A DNA stretch of 64,000 nt from Sabellastarte sp. h YS-2021 (taxonomy: Eukaryota; Annelida; Polychaeta; Sabellida; Sabellidae): contig OZ024931.1 in NCBI GenBank assembly GCA_964017235.1, positions 23,970,189 through 24,034,188 on the forward strand, read 5' to 3'. Positions 46,841 to 56,578 of this stretch are shown piece after piece. The position numbers were made by a program, and so were the translations under genes. The notes under the pieces are model-generated. The model was not told the origin of the DNA and ran no database searches. It worked only from the letters and a program-made list of their open reading frames with translations. Each line of letters opens with the position of its first letter. The first letter of the stretch is position 1.

Positions 46841-46976
46841 ATAAGTTCTTTTTTACTGGGAGTTTAAGGTCACCTTAAAATAGGGATCTTCCTTTGGGCA
46901 CCCTTAACATGTGTACCAAGTTTGAAAAAAAAATATTAATTTGTTTTTGAGTTATCGCGTCCACAAGGAAATTTCT

Positions 46977-47025
<49 letters not shown>

Positions 47026-47029
47026 GACG
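46977..47029 (+). repeat. (CGG)n microsatellite, about 16 repeats
   Basis: An uninterrupted CGG run sits between 'aaatttcta' and 'cgcgacggacctg', immediately before the terminal hairpin of element D. A shorter (CGG)6 occupies the same relative place in element B. Confidence 0.95.
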
Positions 47030-47111
47030 GACCTGAATCCAATATATCCCCGACTTTCGTCTGGGGATATAATTAGCATCTTTTTTCTGACCAGTAATCA
47101 ATGGTATGAAT

Positions 47112-47218
47112 AGATCTAATTACAATAAACTTAGCCAATGAAACAGTGTCAGCTAGTGAGGAAGATGAATAGATCTAACTACAATAAACTAGGCCACTGA
47201 AAGAGTACCAGCTGGTGA
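47112..47218 (+). repeat. Tandem duplication of about 55 bp
   Basis: 'gaatagatctaa.tacaataaac', 'ggccactgaaagag' and 'cagctggtgaggag' are repeated with small differences at 47118-47162 and 47168-47220. Confidence 0.7.
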
Positions 47219-47224
47219 GGAGCC

Positions 47225-48464
47225 TGTACACATTGTAAAGTAGTTAGGAACATATAATCAAAAATGTATCAAATCTATACTATGTGAGGCTGTGATATAA
47301 AGTGATGCTGTTGTGTTGAGTGAGTGTGACTTGCAAGGAGATGCATTATCGTATATATACACGTATGGTAAGTGTCATCTGTTATTACTATTTAAAATAC
47401 TATCTACCATTTATTTCAGATTTTGTTATTAGCAGGAACTTGATCTGATGTCATGTCTGTGTTGCCATTTGGGTGAATTTTGGGTCATTTGAAGAACCAG
47501 AAAGCATAAACCAAGATACACTGAGTGTATAAGGGTAGTTCATTGATGTTACACACGAAAAGATAAAACATGTAATTGCAAGTATAAATTCTGTGTAATA
47601 TTCTGAACTGCTGAGTTATGATTCAAGAGTATTTTAGGGTAAGATGTATACCTTATGCTATTCAAGAGATTCAATAAAAGGATAGTAGTTCATTAATTTA
47701 TTTTAATGAGGGTGAAAATTACTGAGCCTGACAACATATTCCTGAGAGACTTTGGAATTTTTAACTTTGATAATGTTCAAACAAGTTGCTACAATATTAT
47801 CAGAAGTCAACTGTTCTGTTTTGGTAGTTTCCTTGTCTCCTCCTCTACTAAATCTCTGATAACCTTGTTGTATTTTATAATGGGAACATGAAGTCTAATT
47901 AATTTCTTATTCTCTCTTGCAAGCAAAAGAGCTATCAATCTTAATGATGTTTTAAGCTATTGACAACTGATGCTATTGGTGCATTGCCACAGGACATCTT
48001 ACCTTTTATCCCAAGTTTGATGTCACTCACTTTGTCTTGTTTATTTTTCAAGGACCTGATTTCAAACTTTGTCTATACAGATATATATTTCTACATGTAG
48101 CAATTTTGTAGTTCTTTTGGTTTAATTTAATTTACATATTTTTTGAGAAAATATGTAATATATAAGGAAATACTGGGGTTTTTATTTATGACTAACTTTA
48201 GTTGAAAACTATTGGGGTGTTCACAACATGTGTAAATGTTCACCAACTTCCTTTGTAAATGCTGACATTTGTAAATCTGATATGATATCAGCTAGTATAC
48301 TCCTGTTTTAACTTTATTATGAACTGACATTTTATCTTTTTGCGGAAATCTAGTGTCATTCAATCTCCACTTGTGCTAATAAATTATGATAACATCGAAT
48401 CCAAACATGTAAACTATATTTATTATAAAAGGAACTAATTTCTTTAATAAAATACTCTTTCTCA
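47225..48464. other. Upstream region of the sulfotransferase gene; no feature recognised
   Basis: AT-rich with no convincing upstream exon. The 61-residue ORF at 47706-47891 has no domain. A promoter or 5' UTR exon of the nested gene should lie here or further upstream, but nothing specific was seen. Confidence 0.4.
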
Positions 48465-49009
48465 ATGACCTTTCAGCTACTTTGGCGGTTGCGACATCAC
48501 AAAAAAGTCATCACTGTGTTTTTTATAACCACCTTTCTTCTGCTCTCTCTATCCATCCAAACTCCACCCTCCTTCCTTCGTGACAACCCGAATAAGTTTG
48601 ACTGTAACAATCTGCAGAGTCTTTACTATGTCAAGATCCACAAAACAGGCAGTACCACCTTCCAGAACATCATCTTTCGCCTTGGAATGCAGAGAGATCT
48701 GTTCTTTGCTTTATTTGACTGTTCTTATGGCATGCCATACCCAAATGCTCCCAATGACTCCTATCTATACTCTCATCCCACCCACCCCAAGTTTCAAGGT
48801 CGATTCCATATCCTGACTGATCATGCAATGTTTGATACTGAGGCGACCAAGTCCTACATACCAGAAGATACACCAGTAATAACTTTACTCAGGCATCCCT
48901 TGGATCAACTTTCATCCACTTTTGAGTTTTTTAAAATGGCTGAAAAGTTTGGCATGAAAGCTGAAACAACAGAAGAAGCACTGAAGATGTATCTGGACAA
49001 TCCAACAAG
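48465..49009 (+). CDS. gal3st: Galactose-3-O-sulfotransferase, exon 1
   Basis: This encodes the N-terminal 181 residues of a Golgi type II membrane sulfotransferase of the GAL3ST family (galactosylceramide or Gal-glycan 3'-sulfation using PAPS). A short basic cytosolic tail (WRLRHHKK) precedes a membrane anchor at about residues 15-31 (VITVFFITTFLLLSLSI). The PAPS-binding 5'-phosphosulfate loop is IHKTGSTTFQN at 58-68. The 3'-phosphate loop is VITLLRHPLDQLSSTFEFF at 138-156, where many family members have Arg-Asp/Glu-Pro and this one has RHP. The ATG at 48465 is the first in frame, but 'gacctttcag' directly after it could be a splice acceptor (48476), so the true start may lie in an upstream exon. 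The exon ends at AAG|GTAAGA, phase 2. Confidence 0.85.
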
Positions 49010-49396
49010 GTAAGAGAGTTTTTTTAGTTTCTTAATCAGTGCTAAAAGGAGTCTATCTTTACTCAGTACAGGTATTGGTTTAAATGTTTCTCTGTTATTT
49101 GACTATGCTAAATGTAATGAAGCAATTTTTGTTAAATTTAAAGGAGAAACACATTATGGCTATAGAATGAACTTATTGCTAAACCTGTTTATGATTAACT
49201 CCCCACCTGACATATATATCTACTCTAATTTTTCCAAATATATAAATAACTTTGCAATGCTTAGGTACTTTTGTTAGCTTGCATTTACAGGAAACTTGTT
49301 AATTTATACAGTTGCCACTCATGTCTGAAGGCACTGCCTTTTAAGAGTGCTTTGTTATATTTACTCTATAATGTAATTACTATTGATCTGTTGAAG

Positions 49397-50279
49397 ATAT
49401 GAACAGCTGACAGACTATGCTGGTTGTCAGTCTTCCAGAAACTACTCACAAACCAGAAATCCTCAGTGTCACCATCTTGGACTTGTAAACCAATCTACAG
49501 ATGACCCTGACCTTATATATAGATTTATACACGGCTTAGACAACAAAGTCAGCCTGGTTCTTATACTGGAAAAGTTTGATGAGTCTTTACTTCTATTTCG
49601 ACGGATGTTTTGCTTAAGTACGAAGGACATTCTGCACCTCAACTTATTCAGCCAGTCATTTCTTCAAAAAAGACTTCTCAGGCACAAGAGGAAAAGAAAT
49701 GTTCCACAGTTGTCAAAAACAAAAGAAGGTGTTGATGAACAGAAACAAAGAGAACACTTCATCTTAAAACACAGATCTTGGAGTATTGCTGATTATGAAC
49801 TTTACAATTACTTCCTACGGAAACACACCAGCATAGTTCAGAAACTAGGGGCTGAGTTCCAAGCAGAGTTGGAGTCATTCCGCAAAATTAAAGACAAAGT
49901 TAGAAGTTTCTGTGCTCAGAGTTGTACAGTTTTCGAACAGCTCAGACATAAATCAGTGCAACATGCTAGAAAGAGCCTGAATGAAGAGATACTTGTGATT
50001 CCAAGTACAGCCTGGAATGGCGAGTTCACTGTCTCCCGAACTGACTGCCTGTTGATGATGATTGAGACAGCTGTGTATAATGATGCCATCAAACTGAAGC
50101 AGTGGCCAGATATTTGTACTAGAGTGGAGACAAAGGAGGACCATACAGGCAGGAGCTATCCTGTATTTACTGATAAAGTACAATGTGATAAGAATGAGGC
50201 CCTTATACCATATTTTCCATGGAGTTCTCTCCAATACAAAGAATATTTCTACAAAGATATCTGTCTGGCTCAATTTTAA
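49397..50279 (+). CDS. gal3st: Galactose-3-O-sulfotransferase, exon 2 (terminal)
   Basis: It joins exon 1 in phase (AG plus A gives Arg) after 'gatctgttgaag' and runs 293 codons to TAA, giving a protein of about 475 residues, a typical length for the family. Recognisable family blocks are DPDLIYRFIHGLDNKVSLVL, ILEKFDESLLLFRRMFCLST, HRSWSIADYELYNYFLRKH and RTDCLLMMIETAVYNDAIK. Several Cys residues fit a secreted-pathway fold. The paralogue (GAL3ST1-4) cannot be decided. The gene lies wholly inside an MTTP intron on the opposite strand, 671 bp from the nearest MTTP exon. The acceptor has a weak pyrimidine tract, so the exact junction is slightly uncertain. Confidence 0.85.
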
Positions 50280-50949
50280 ACCTTTCTGAGTGTACCTTTG
50301 TTAGAAAAGTAAAATATACTTTTGAATAGCAGTTAAAATCCAGGTGTTCAGAAGTGCTTATCTAGTGAAATGTACTGTTATCAGGGTTCAAGTGAACATA
50401 CCATGTAGAAAAAGATTTACTCAACAGGTCCTCTCTTGAAATTTGGTAACAACATTCAGTGTTTCCTGCAATTCTCCTGCACACCAGATAAATGCAAATA
50501 ATTTGAGGTGAGGTTATTGGTTCTAGCAATGACAAATAAAACCTTTTTTACTTTACATCTGACAATAAAAGTGCACAGAACTCTTGTGATTAAAGCTAGC
50601 TGTGGTTATAGCATCAGTCTGTTACATCACTAGTTTTACATATTGGCATAAGTATTAGAAAGAAATGCCTGTTCTAGACATTAGGGGATGTCCACAGAAT
50701 ATGAATTTATGTATACAGTCAAAGAAAGACCGTGGTCACATAATGGAAGGTTTTAAAACTTGAAGAGTTATTTCAATATAAAACAATAAGCAACTCTAAT
50801 TTTGGAAGGGTGGAACAGAAACTACAATTGAATATTTTTATAATCAAAGGTCAGATATTGGAGATTTTACTGTATATACTGCAACATCTACGTTCTGTAA
50901 TCTTTGATCTACAATCTATGTTAAATTTATCTCCCCACTTTTTGCTCAC
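50280..50949. other. 3' region of gal3st and end of the MTTP intron
   Basis: AATAAA-type signals occur near 50537 (gacaaataaaacc) and 50564 (gacaataaaag), either of which could end the gal3st transcript. No other feature was seen. Confidence 0.5.
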
Positions 50950-51071
50950 CTTATAAATTGGCAGGGTCTGTACAGGTGAGATCATATTCACGTCCATACC
51001 ACTTCTTTTCATAATGCCTGCCCTGGAATTCTCCACATACATAAAGTATTGAGTGGTCGACTCCTTCATGC
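50950..51071 (-). CDS. MTTP: MTTP exon (fifth in window)
   Basis: Bounded by 'ttattttcag' and 'gtgagc'. It has 122 bp, beginning with two bases that complete a Gly codon. It encodes MKESTTQYFMYVENSRAGIM and KRSGMDVNMISPVQTLPIYK. The 'QYFMYVEN...G.M.RSG.DV' pattern fits the strand connecting the helical and beta-sheet parts in MTTP. Confidence 0.87.
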
Positions 51072-52923
51072 CTGAAAATAAACCGAGTTTTTTAACACAA
51101 GAAACACACTTATTAACATGTTATTTAATCAGATTTTTATTCACAGACACAGAAAAGTCTCATCATCATCCAGACTTGAAATTCACACAAAAATCCCACT
51201 TGTTGCTACTCCTGATTGCTAAGTAAAACTGTTAGTGCATAAAATAATATACTTGTATACATTTACATGATTGGTAAGCCAGACACCAGTAAGAAAATAC
51301 CAATGTATAAAATGGTATATTTGCATAAGTGTATGTGATTGGTAACCAGGACACCAGCCAACAAACATCAAGTAGAAGGCATTACAATAACTGAAGTTAC
51401 CACATGGCATTACCTGGGTGTACACAAGTCCAAATCCTTTGTCTATCATGCCTGCCGCCAATGGACGTTACTTTTATGTACATAAATACTTTTGTTTTAG
51501 TTGTATAGATATACCCTGATAAAGTTAGAATCTCTTAAACTAAAATTCTGATGAAAAGAATTTTCCTTTAAGCACAAGTAAATCTAAGATCCCCGAAAAT
51601 CCTGTTCAACTGAAACTTCCCATGCTCCCTTGAAATCCTAGTGAAGCAAAGCATTTTTCTGGGTTAATATTCACACAAAAATCTCAAACTAAATCTCAAA
51701 TATAATCCCTATAATTTAGGATTTAAAGTCTAAATATGAGTTCATATTTATGTAGGGATGAATTTGAGGTTGAGATGATGAGGAAGTTTTAATTTGGATT
51801 GAGTTTAGAGATTTTTCTGAATACTTAGTCCTAATCCCTTGAGGTTCTACTGAATAGGGTTCAACTGTATATCTAATCTTATGTGAACTTTTATGGTGCT
51901 TAAGGTCCATCATGTGACAGAATGAAAGGTACAACAAACCAGAAACCTGTTTAGTAACAGTTACTTCATTAACGTAGCCTACTCATGCCTTGAAATATAC
52001 AGTAGGTGAGGTGATTAAGACTGTACATGTCATCTAAGGTGGACAGGGTCTTTTCTTTTGGGTTATTGTTGAAGAGTTTTTGTGTGTTTTTTACCAATGT
52101 TTAGTACATATGACATGCTGTGACACCATATGCTACCCATATGCCATGTCTTAGAACCATTTTGATTCCTTAATGGCGAAAGGGTTAAAAATAAGAAATA
52201 TGATGGGTCAGTGTCACATTACAGGGTAGGAAAGAAGGTGATCCCGGCACAGGTTTTACAAATACCTGTGAAAATCATTACATATAGTATGGATCCCATT
52301 GTTTTATTCAAGAAACAAAAGGTTTTTGTTGTAACGGTGTCATGTGTTTCACCGATATGTTGTTGTTACCACCACAAAGGAGGTGGTAATGTGATCATTG
52401 GATTCTGTTTGGTTTTTAGTTTGAAAAATTACTACATTTGCAGCAAATTTTCTCAGTATGCGGATCTTAGTCTAACTCTGAACTGATTTAATTTTGGGAA
52501 TGATACGGATAACCAATTCTTTGTCCAAAATTTTTTTAAAGGATTTTTAGCTCCCCAAAGAGGTATTATTTTGTGACAGTTGTCTGTTTGTTTGTTTGCT
52601 AGCAGGATTATGCAAATACTGCTGGTTGGATGTTCCTGAAAAAGAAGATGGGCCTCAGTCCAACTTAGATCCCATTAAATTTTGAGAATAATCTAGATCA
52701 CTGTTTGGATACAAAAAAAATAATCTGGCTTTTCTCATCTACTTATTTATTACATGAGTTGGTGGAGTAATGTGCTCTCCGAGAGCTCTTGTTTATTATG
52801 GCACTCTTCAGCAATAGTTGAGGTGTTTGGCCTTGGTGGAGGTATCAGCTCTCTGAGTGCCGTTGTTTTTTTTTTGCATTGTTTTTATGCTACTCCCTAC
52901 AAATCACAAACAGGATAGTTTAC
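51072..52923 (-). other. MTTP intron; probable repeat fragments
   Basis: There is no gene in this 1.85-kb intron. Two phrases, 'gttggtggagtaatgtgctctccgagagctcttgtt' (52758-52793) and 'cttggtggaggtatcagctctctgagtgccgttgtt' (52833-52868), are related and look like terminal words of a dispersed repeat. 'cattggtaagccagacaccag' words recur near 51270 and 51330. Confidence 0.45.
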
Positions 52924-53021
52924 CTGCCAGGTCTCCGGTAAATGCCAAGGCCTTGCCTTTTGGTGAGAGAAAATTCCAATTTCTAAACTGTTCCTCTTTT
53001 AGTATTTCTTTCATAAATGTT
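52924..53021 (-). CDS. MTTP: MTTP exon (fourth in window)
   Basis: Bounded by 'tatgttgcag' and 'gtaaac'. It has 98 bp, with one leading base and one trailing base. It encodes TFMKEILKEEQFRNWNFLSP and KGKALAFTGDLAG across the junction. Both neighbouring phases agree. Confidence 0.85.
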
Positions 53022-53169
53022 CTGCAACATAAACATGAAGTCAGTATCTGAAAATGTTGCACATAATGTACAGTAATTAATCATGCCACATTAAATATAA
53101 ATGATTACAGCTTAAATACTTAATACAGTAAGATGCTTGATTACTGCTCAAAAACTTAACACAGTAAAT

Positions 53170-53335
53170 ATAAATGGTCAAAGGTCAGGGTTCTATGTCC
53201 CGTATAACAGCCAGGGCCATTTTGGAACTGGTCCTCAGCATTGTCTCTTATGGGAGTCGAACCCACTAAGAGCTGACAGCCTGTGATTTGGTGCCAAACC
53301 TGCCAACCCATTAGACCACTGAGGATCTCTGTAAA
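53170..53335 (-). mobile_element. tRNA-derived SINE, complete pol III promoter words
   Basis: On the minus strand a box-A-like TGGTCTAATGGGTTGG is followed about 35 bp later by box B GGTTCGACTCC, inside a tRNA-like head. The 3' part ends near 53170 with 'tgacctttgacca'. It lies in an MTTP intron in the sense orientation. It is a different family from the 39.1-kb SINE. Confidence 0.75.
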
Positions 53336-53963
53336 TATATAAATATTTACTGCTAAAACATAATCCACTGACATTTGCTCTCATCTCTGTGGCAATTATT
53401 GACAAGGAGTTTTCACAATAGCCTGGAAAACATACAGGTTGCAAGTCCATGTGAATATTGCCAGTCTATTAAAGTGAGAATAATTTTGCTATTTGTTAGT
53501 AGCTTATTTTTAATTTTGGATGACTGAAACAAAGTTTGGCTTTGATGTCCCATGGAAGTGCTGGGGTCAAATTCGGTCATGCTGTTAGTATGGTGCACAC
53601 AGTTTAAAAAGTCAGAGGGTTAAGAAAATATTCTCTTGCAACAGTTCACAATTCATAAAAATCATGAGAAAATGAACTGCTGCAAAATGAAACAATGAAT
53701 AATTAGAACAGACTATTCAGCTGATAGTTGTATTCACCAGAGTTGTATTTGCGCACAGAACAACACCTTCAAACAAAATTCTTTCAAGTAGGTTTTCCTT
53801 TTTAAGCAGAAATACATATCAGGTTTACAGAGGGCATCTTGCATTGACATTACTTTTTTTAGATTATTTTGCTATCCTGGAAAAGTACATGAACACATTT
53901 TTGGCATATTGAGAATTGACAGTTCAACTGTGATTTTCTATGCAGTATAAGTAAGCTCCCTAC

Positions 53964-54058
53964 TTTATGTCTTTGTCCTGCTCCATCACATTGAAGAGTC
54001 GTGCCTGGACGTATAGTGAGTAGTCAGTGTTGTATGGATCTGTGGTCTCCAGAAGAAC
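53964..54058 (-). CDS. MTTP: MTTP exon (third in window)
   Basis: Bounded by 'gtacacag' and 'gtaggg'. It has 95 bp, phase 0 at the start and two bases at the end. It encodes VLLETTDPYNTDYSLYVQAR and LFNVMEQDKDIK. The donor GTAGGG is weaker than the others but required by the phase of the next exon. Confidence 0.83.
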
Positions 54059-54179
54059 CTGTGTACAAAGATACTGTCACATGAGAGTATACGGGTTCAT
54101 ACAACTGGTATTTACTCAGCATGAATTAACTTAAAATATTTCTACTTCCTTGGATGCGTTGCCAGTCTGTCTAAATACA

Positions 54180-54530
54180 TAGTTTCTCCAGAAGAGTGTA
54201 GATAAAGCCATTGTTATGGCCTAGTGGCCCAAGTGACATGAGCTTATTTCTGGTTTCCATGGCATGAATCAAATCAAAATATTTTGACTCCCCAGAACAG
54301 GATGCCGGTCTGTCGCAGGTTGAACTCTCCCACCAGTGTTAGTACCCATTTATATATGGAGATGAAGAGAAGCACATGTGTGTAAATACCTTGTACAAGT
54401 CTGTGGTATTGTACTTGGCAATGGCTATGCAATGATGATTTTTTAATTTGATTGTGGTGTTGAGCCTTAGAGTCTACCTCAGCAGAGATTAAGCGCCATA
54501 AAAATACAGAATAGAATAGAACCTCCAGGA
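54180..54530. repeat. Decayed dispersed repeats, including an AGAAT-tailed 3' end
   Basis: 'gactccccagaacaggatgccggtctgtcgcaggttgaactc' looks like a known type of dispersed SINE/LINE phrase. 'ggtgttgagccttagagtctacctcagcagagattaagcgcc' runs into repeated AGAAT (54507-54520), a typical 3' tail. Boundaries are uncertain. Confidence 0.45.
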
Positions 54531-54811
54531 TCTTGGAACGTGTCAAACCCCAGACCTTTTCCTCTGACGTACAACACCCTAATATTTCTGGGTGAAAAGA
54601 CATAAATTTGCGCAAAGCACCTTATCAATGGATACAAACTTTACCACTCTGGTTATTCCTGAAACATCAATCAATCAGTTGTCCAGGTGCTTAATCTCCG
54701 TATCAACGGATTCTAAGGCACACCATCCAATCCGTAAGGCATAAATCATGAGACATTAGACATGTTCCGAGTCGTTGCCAGGGAGGCGGTCCGGTGTTCG
54801 GTAGTAAGAAG

Positions 54812-55243
54812 CTATGGTGGGAATGATTTCTGAAATAGGTAGGTTTTGAGTCGACTTTTGAAACTGGAGAGATTTGGAGCACTGCGTATATCATATGGAA
54901 GATCATTCCATAACTTAGGGGCATCATATGAGAAACTATTGTTAAAATGGACCTTTGATTTATGGATGGAAGGACAGTAAGAGGGGACCAGAAGGAACAA
55001 ATTTTTGGGATTGGAACGTCTTGTATTCACGGCAGATTTGTACAAGGGGAGATATGGTGCAAAATACTTAGGCTGGCCAGTGGTGAGGTACTTATAGACC
55101 AAAACTAGGGTTTTGAAAATAATACGTTGTCTAACGGGTAGCCAATGGAGTGTCCTAAGGGTGGATGTAATGTGAGTGTACTTTGAAGCACCAGTGACAA
55201 ACCGTGCAAGCGCATTTTGAACATATTGGAGCCTTGTAGCATT
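54812..55243 (-). pseudogene. LINE C-terminal domain (frame-shifted from the RT)
   Basis: After the frame break, the third frame continues the family pattern with LQYVQNALARFVTGASKYTH, TLRTLHWLPVRQRIIFKTL and then VYKYLTTGQPKYFAPYLPLY to the SFSYDAPKLWNDLPYDIRS block. It ends at KSFPP. It is the same domain as the relics at 10.5, 15.9-16.5, 31.4 and 43.1 kb. Confidence 0.8.
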
Positions 55244-56578
55244 TCAGGATGACAAACTGCGAAAAAGAGAGTTGCAATAATCCAAACGACTACTGACCAG
55301 AGCATTTGCAATCACCACTGATGTATCCACAGAAAGAAACCTCCTGATACGATGAAGGTCCCTGAGGCTGATAAAGCAGGATTTGATAACAGAATTTACG
55401 TGATTGGTGAAACAAAACTTTGCATCAAACAGAACACCCAGATTGCGTACAACATCTGCGGGAGAGAGGCAATTACCCAGGATATTGACAGGTAGTGAGT
55501 CACTGAGCCATTTGTGTCTGTCTTTGGCACCGAAGACTATGAATTCTGTTTTATCAGGATTTAGCTTGAGTTTGTTTTCAGACATCCAGACCTGAATATC
55601 ATTCAAACATGATTTAAGACGGTCAAAAGACTTGAGACTATCATCAGGGGATAAGTGAATGAACAACTGAGTGTCGTCCGCATAGAAGTGGTAACGGACT
55701 CCGGTATATTTTCTGATGACTTGACCAAGAGGTGTTGTGTAGAGGGAAAACAGAAGGGGACCTAAGACAGAACCTTGGGGGACTCCAAACTTCAATTTGA
55801 ACAAATTCGAAAGACTAGAACCAATCTTGACTGACTGAACACGATCCTGGAGATAGGATCTAAACCATTTTAATGCCGATCCAGCAAAACCAAATCTAGA
55901 CGACAGACAGGATAGGAGTGTGTCATGATCGATAGTATCAAATGCCGCAGACAGGTCGAGTAGCACTAGTGCTGTAGGCATGCCCTTGGACAGAAATAAG
56001 TGAATCTCATTTTTGATGCACAACAAGGCAGTTTCTGTCGAGTGCCCCACCTTGTAGGCTGACTGGAAAGTATTACCAAGATCATGAGAATCCATGTGAG
56101 ATCTAATTTGGGCAGCCACAATTCGCTCGACCAATTTTGACAAGAAGCTAAGACCGGACACTGGTCGGTAGCTCTTCAAATCCTCTTTTGAAAGGGTGGA
56201 CTTTTTGAGGAGGGGAGTGACAATAGCCTGTTTGAAAGGATTAGGGAAAATGCCGTTTTTGAGGGACAAGTTAACTAGTTTAGTCAATGAAGGGAGAAGA
56301 ATGTCAATACATTGTTTCACAATGTGAGTGGGGCATGGATCAAGGGAGCAAGTTTTAGAAGGGGATTCCTTGATAAACTTAAGGACTTCAGTCTCAGTGA
56401 CAGTTTGAAAGGAACAGAAAGTCGGCGGCTCCTTGTCAGGATGAAGAACCTGAGATCGGGTGTATTTAAAGGTGTCTCGAATCTTTTTAATTTTATCAAT
56501 GAAAAACGAACCAAATCTGTTTGCTAAAGATTTTTCATCATCAAAGGATGGGAGGACAGTAGAATTTGACCGACTCAA
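55244..56578 (-). pseudogene. LINE reverse transcriptase frame, 444 residues
   Basis: The frame contains the reverse transcriptase blocks in order: SYRPVSGLSFLSKLVERIV (residues 136-154), LVLLDLSAAFDTIDH (204-218), GVPQGSVLGPLLFSLY (265-280), and the catalytic YADD at 299-302. Downstream come KLKLNPDKTEF and ALVSSRLDYCNSLF. The catalytic Asp residues are intact. The frame is separated from the endonuclease by one frameshift and from the C-terminus by another. Confidence 0.9.

Larger units (their letters stand above)
43914..47070 (+). mobile_element. Family D element (350-bp repeats, CGG tract, ATATCCCC hairpin)
   Basis: The left arm is ATATCCCCAGAC (43914-43925), preceded by a bulged hairpin near 43893-43912. 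The body carries a duplicated block (44091-44345) and an array of units of about 350 bp. The right end has 'ttttgagttatcgcgtccacaagg', a (CGG)16 tract (46977-47024) and a hairpin of ATATCCCC, GACTTTC and GTCTGGGGATAT (47044-47070). The architecture is the same as in A-C with different sequence. There is no coding capacity. Confidence 0.7.

Noticed and set aside
50851-51069. 72-residue minus-strand frame as a separate small gene
   Set aside because: Its first 41 residues are the MTTP exon at 51071-50950. The rest is intron read-through after the GTGAGC donor.
53170-53335. True tRNA gene on the minus strand
   Set aside because: Box A and B words are present, but the cloverleaf arms do not pair properly and a SINE body follows.
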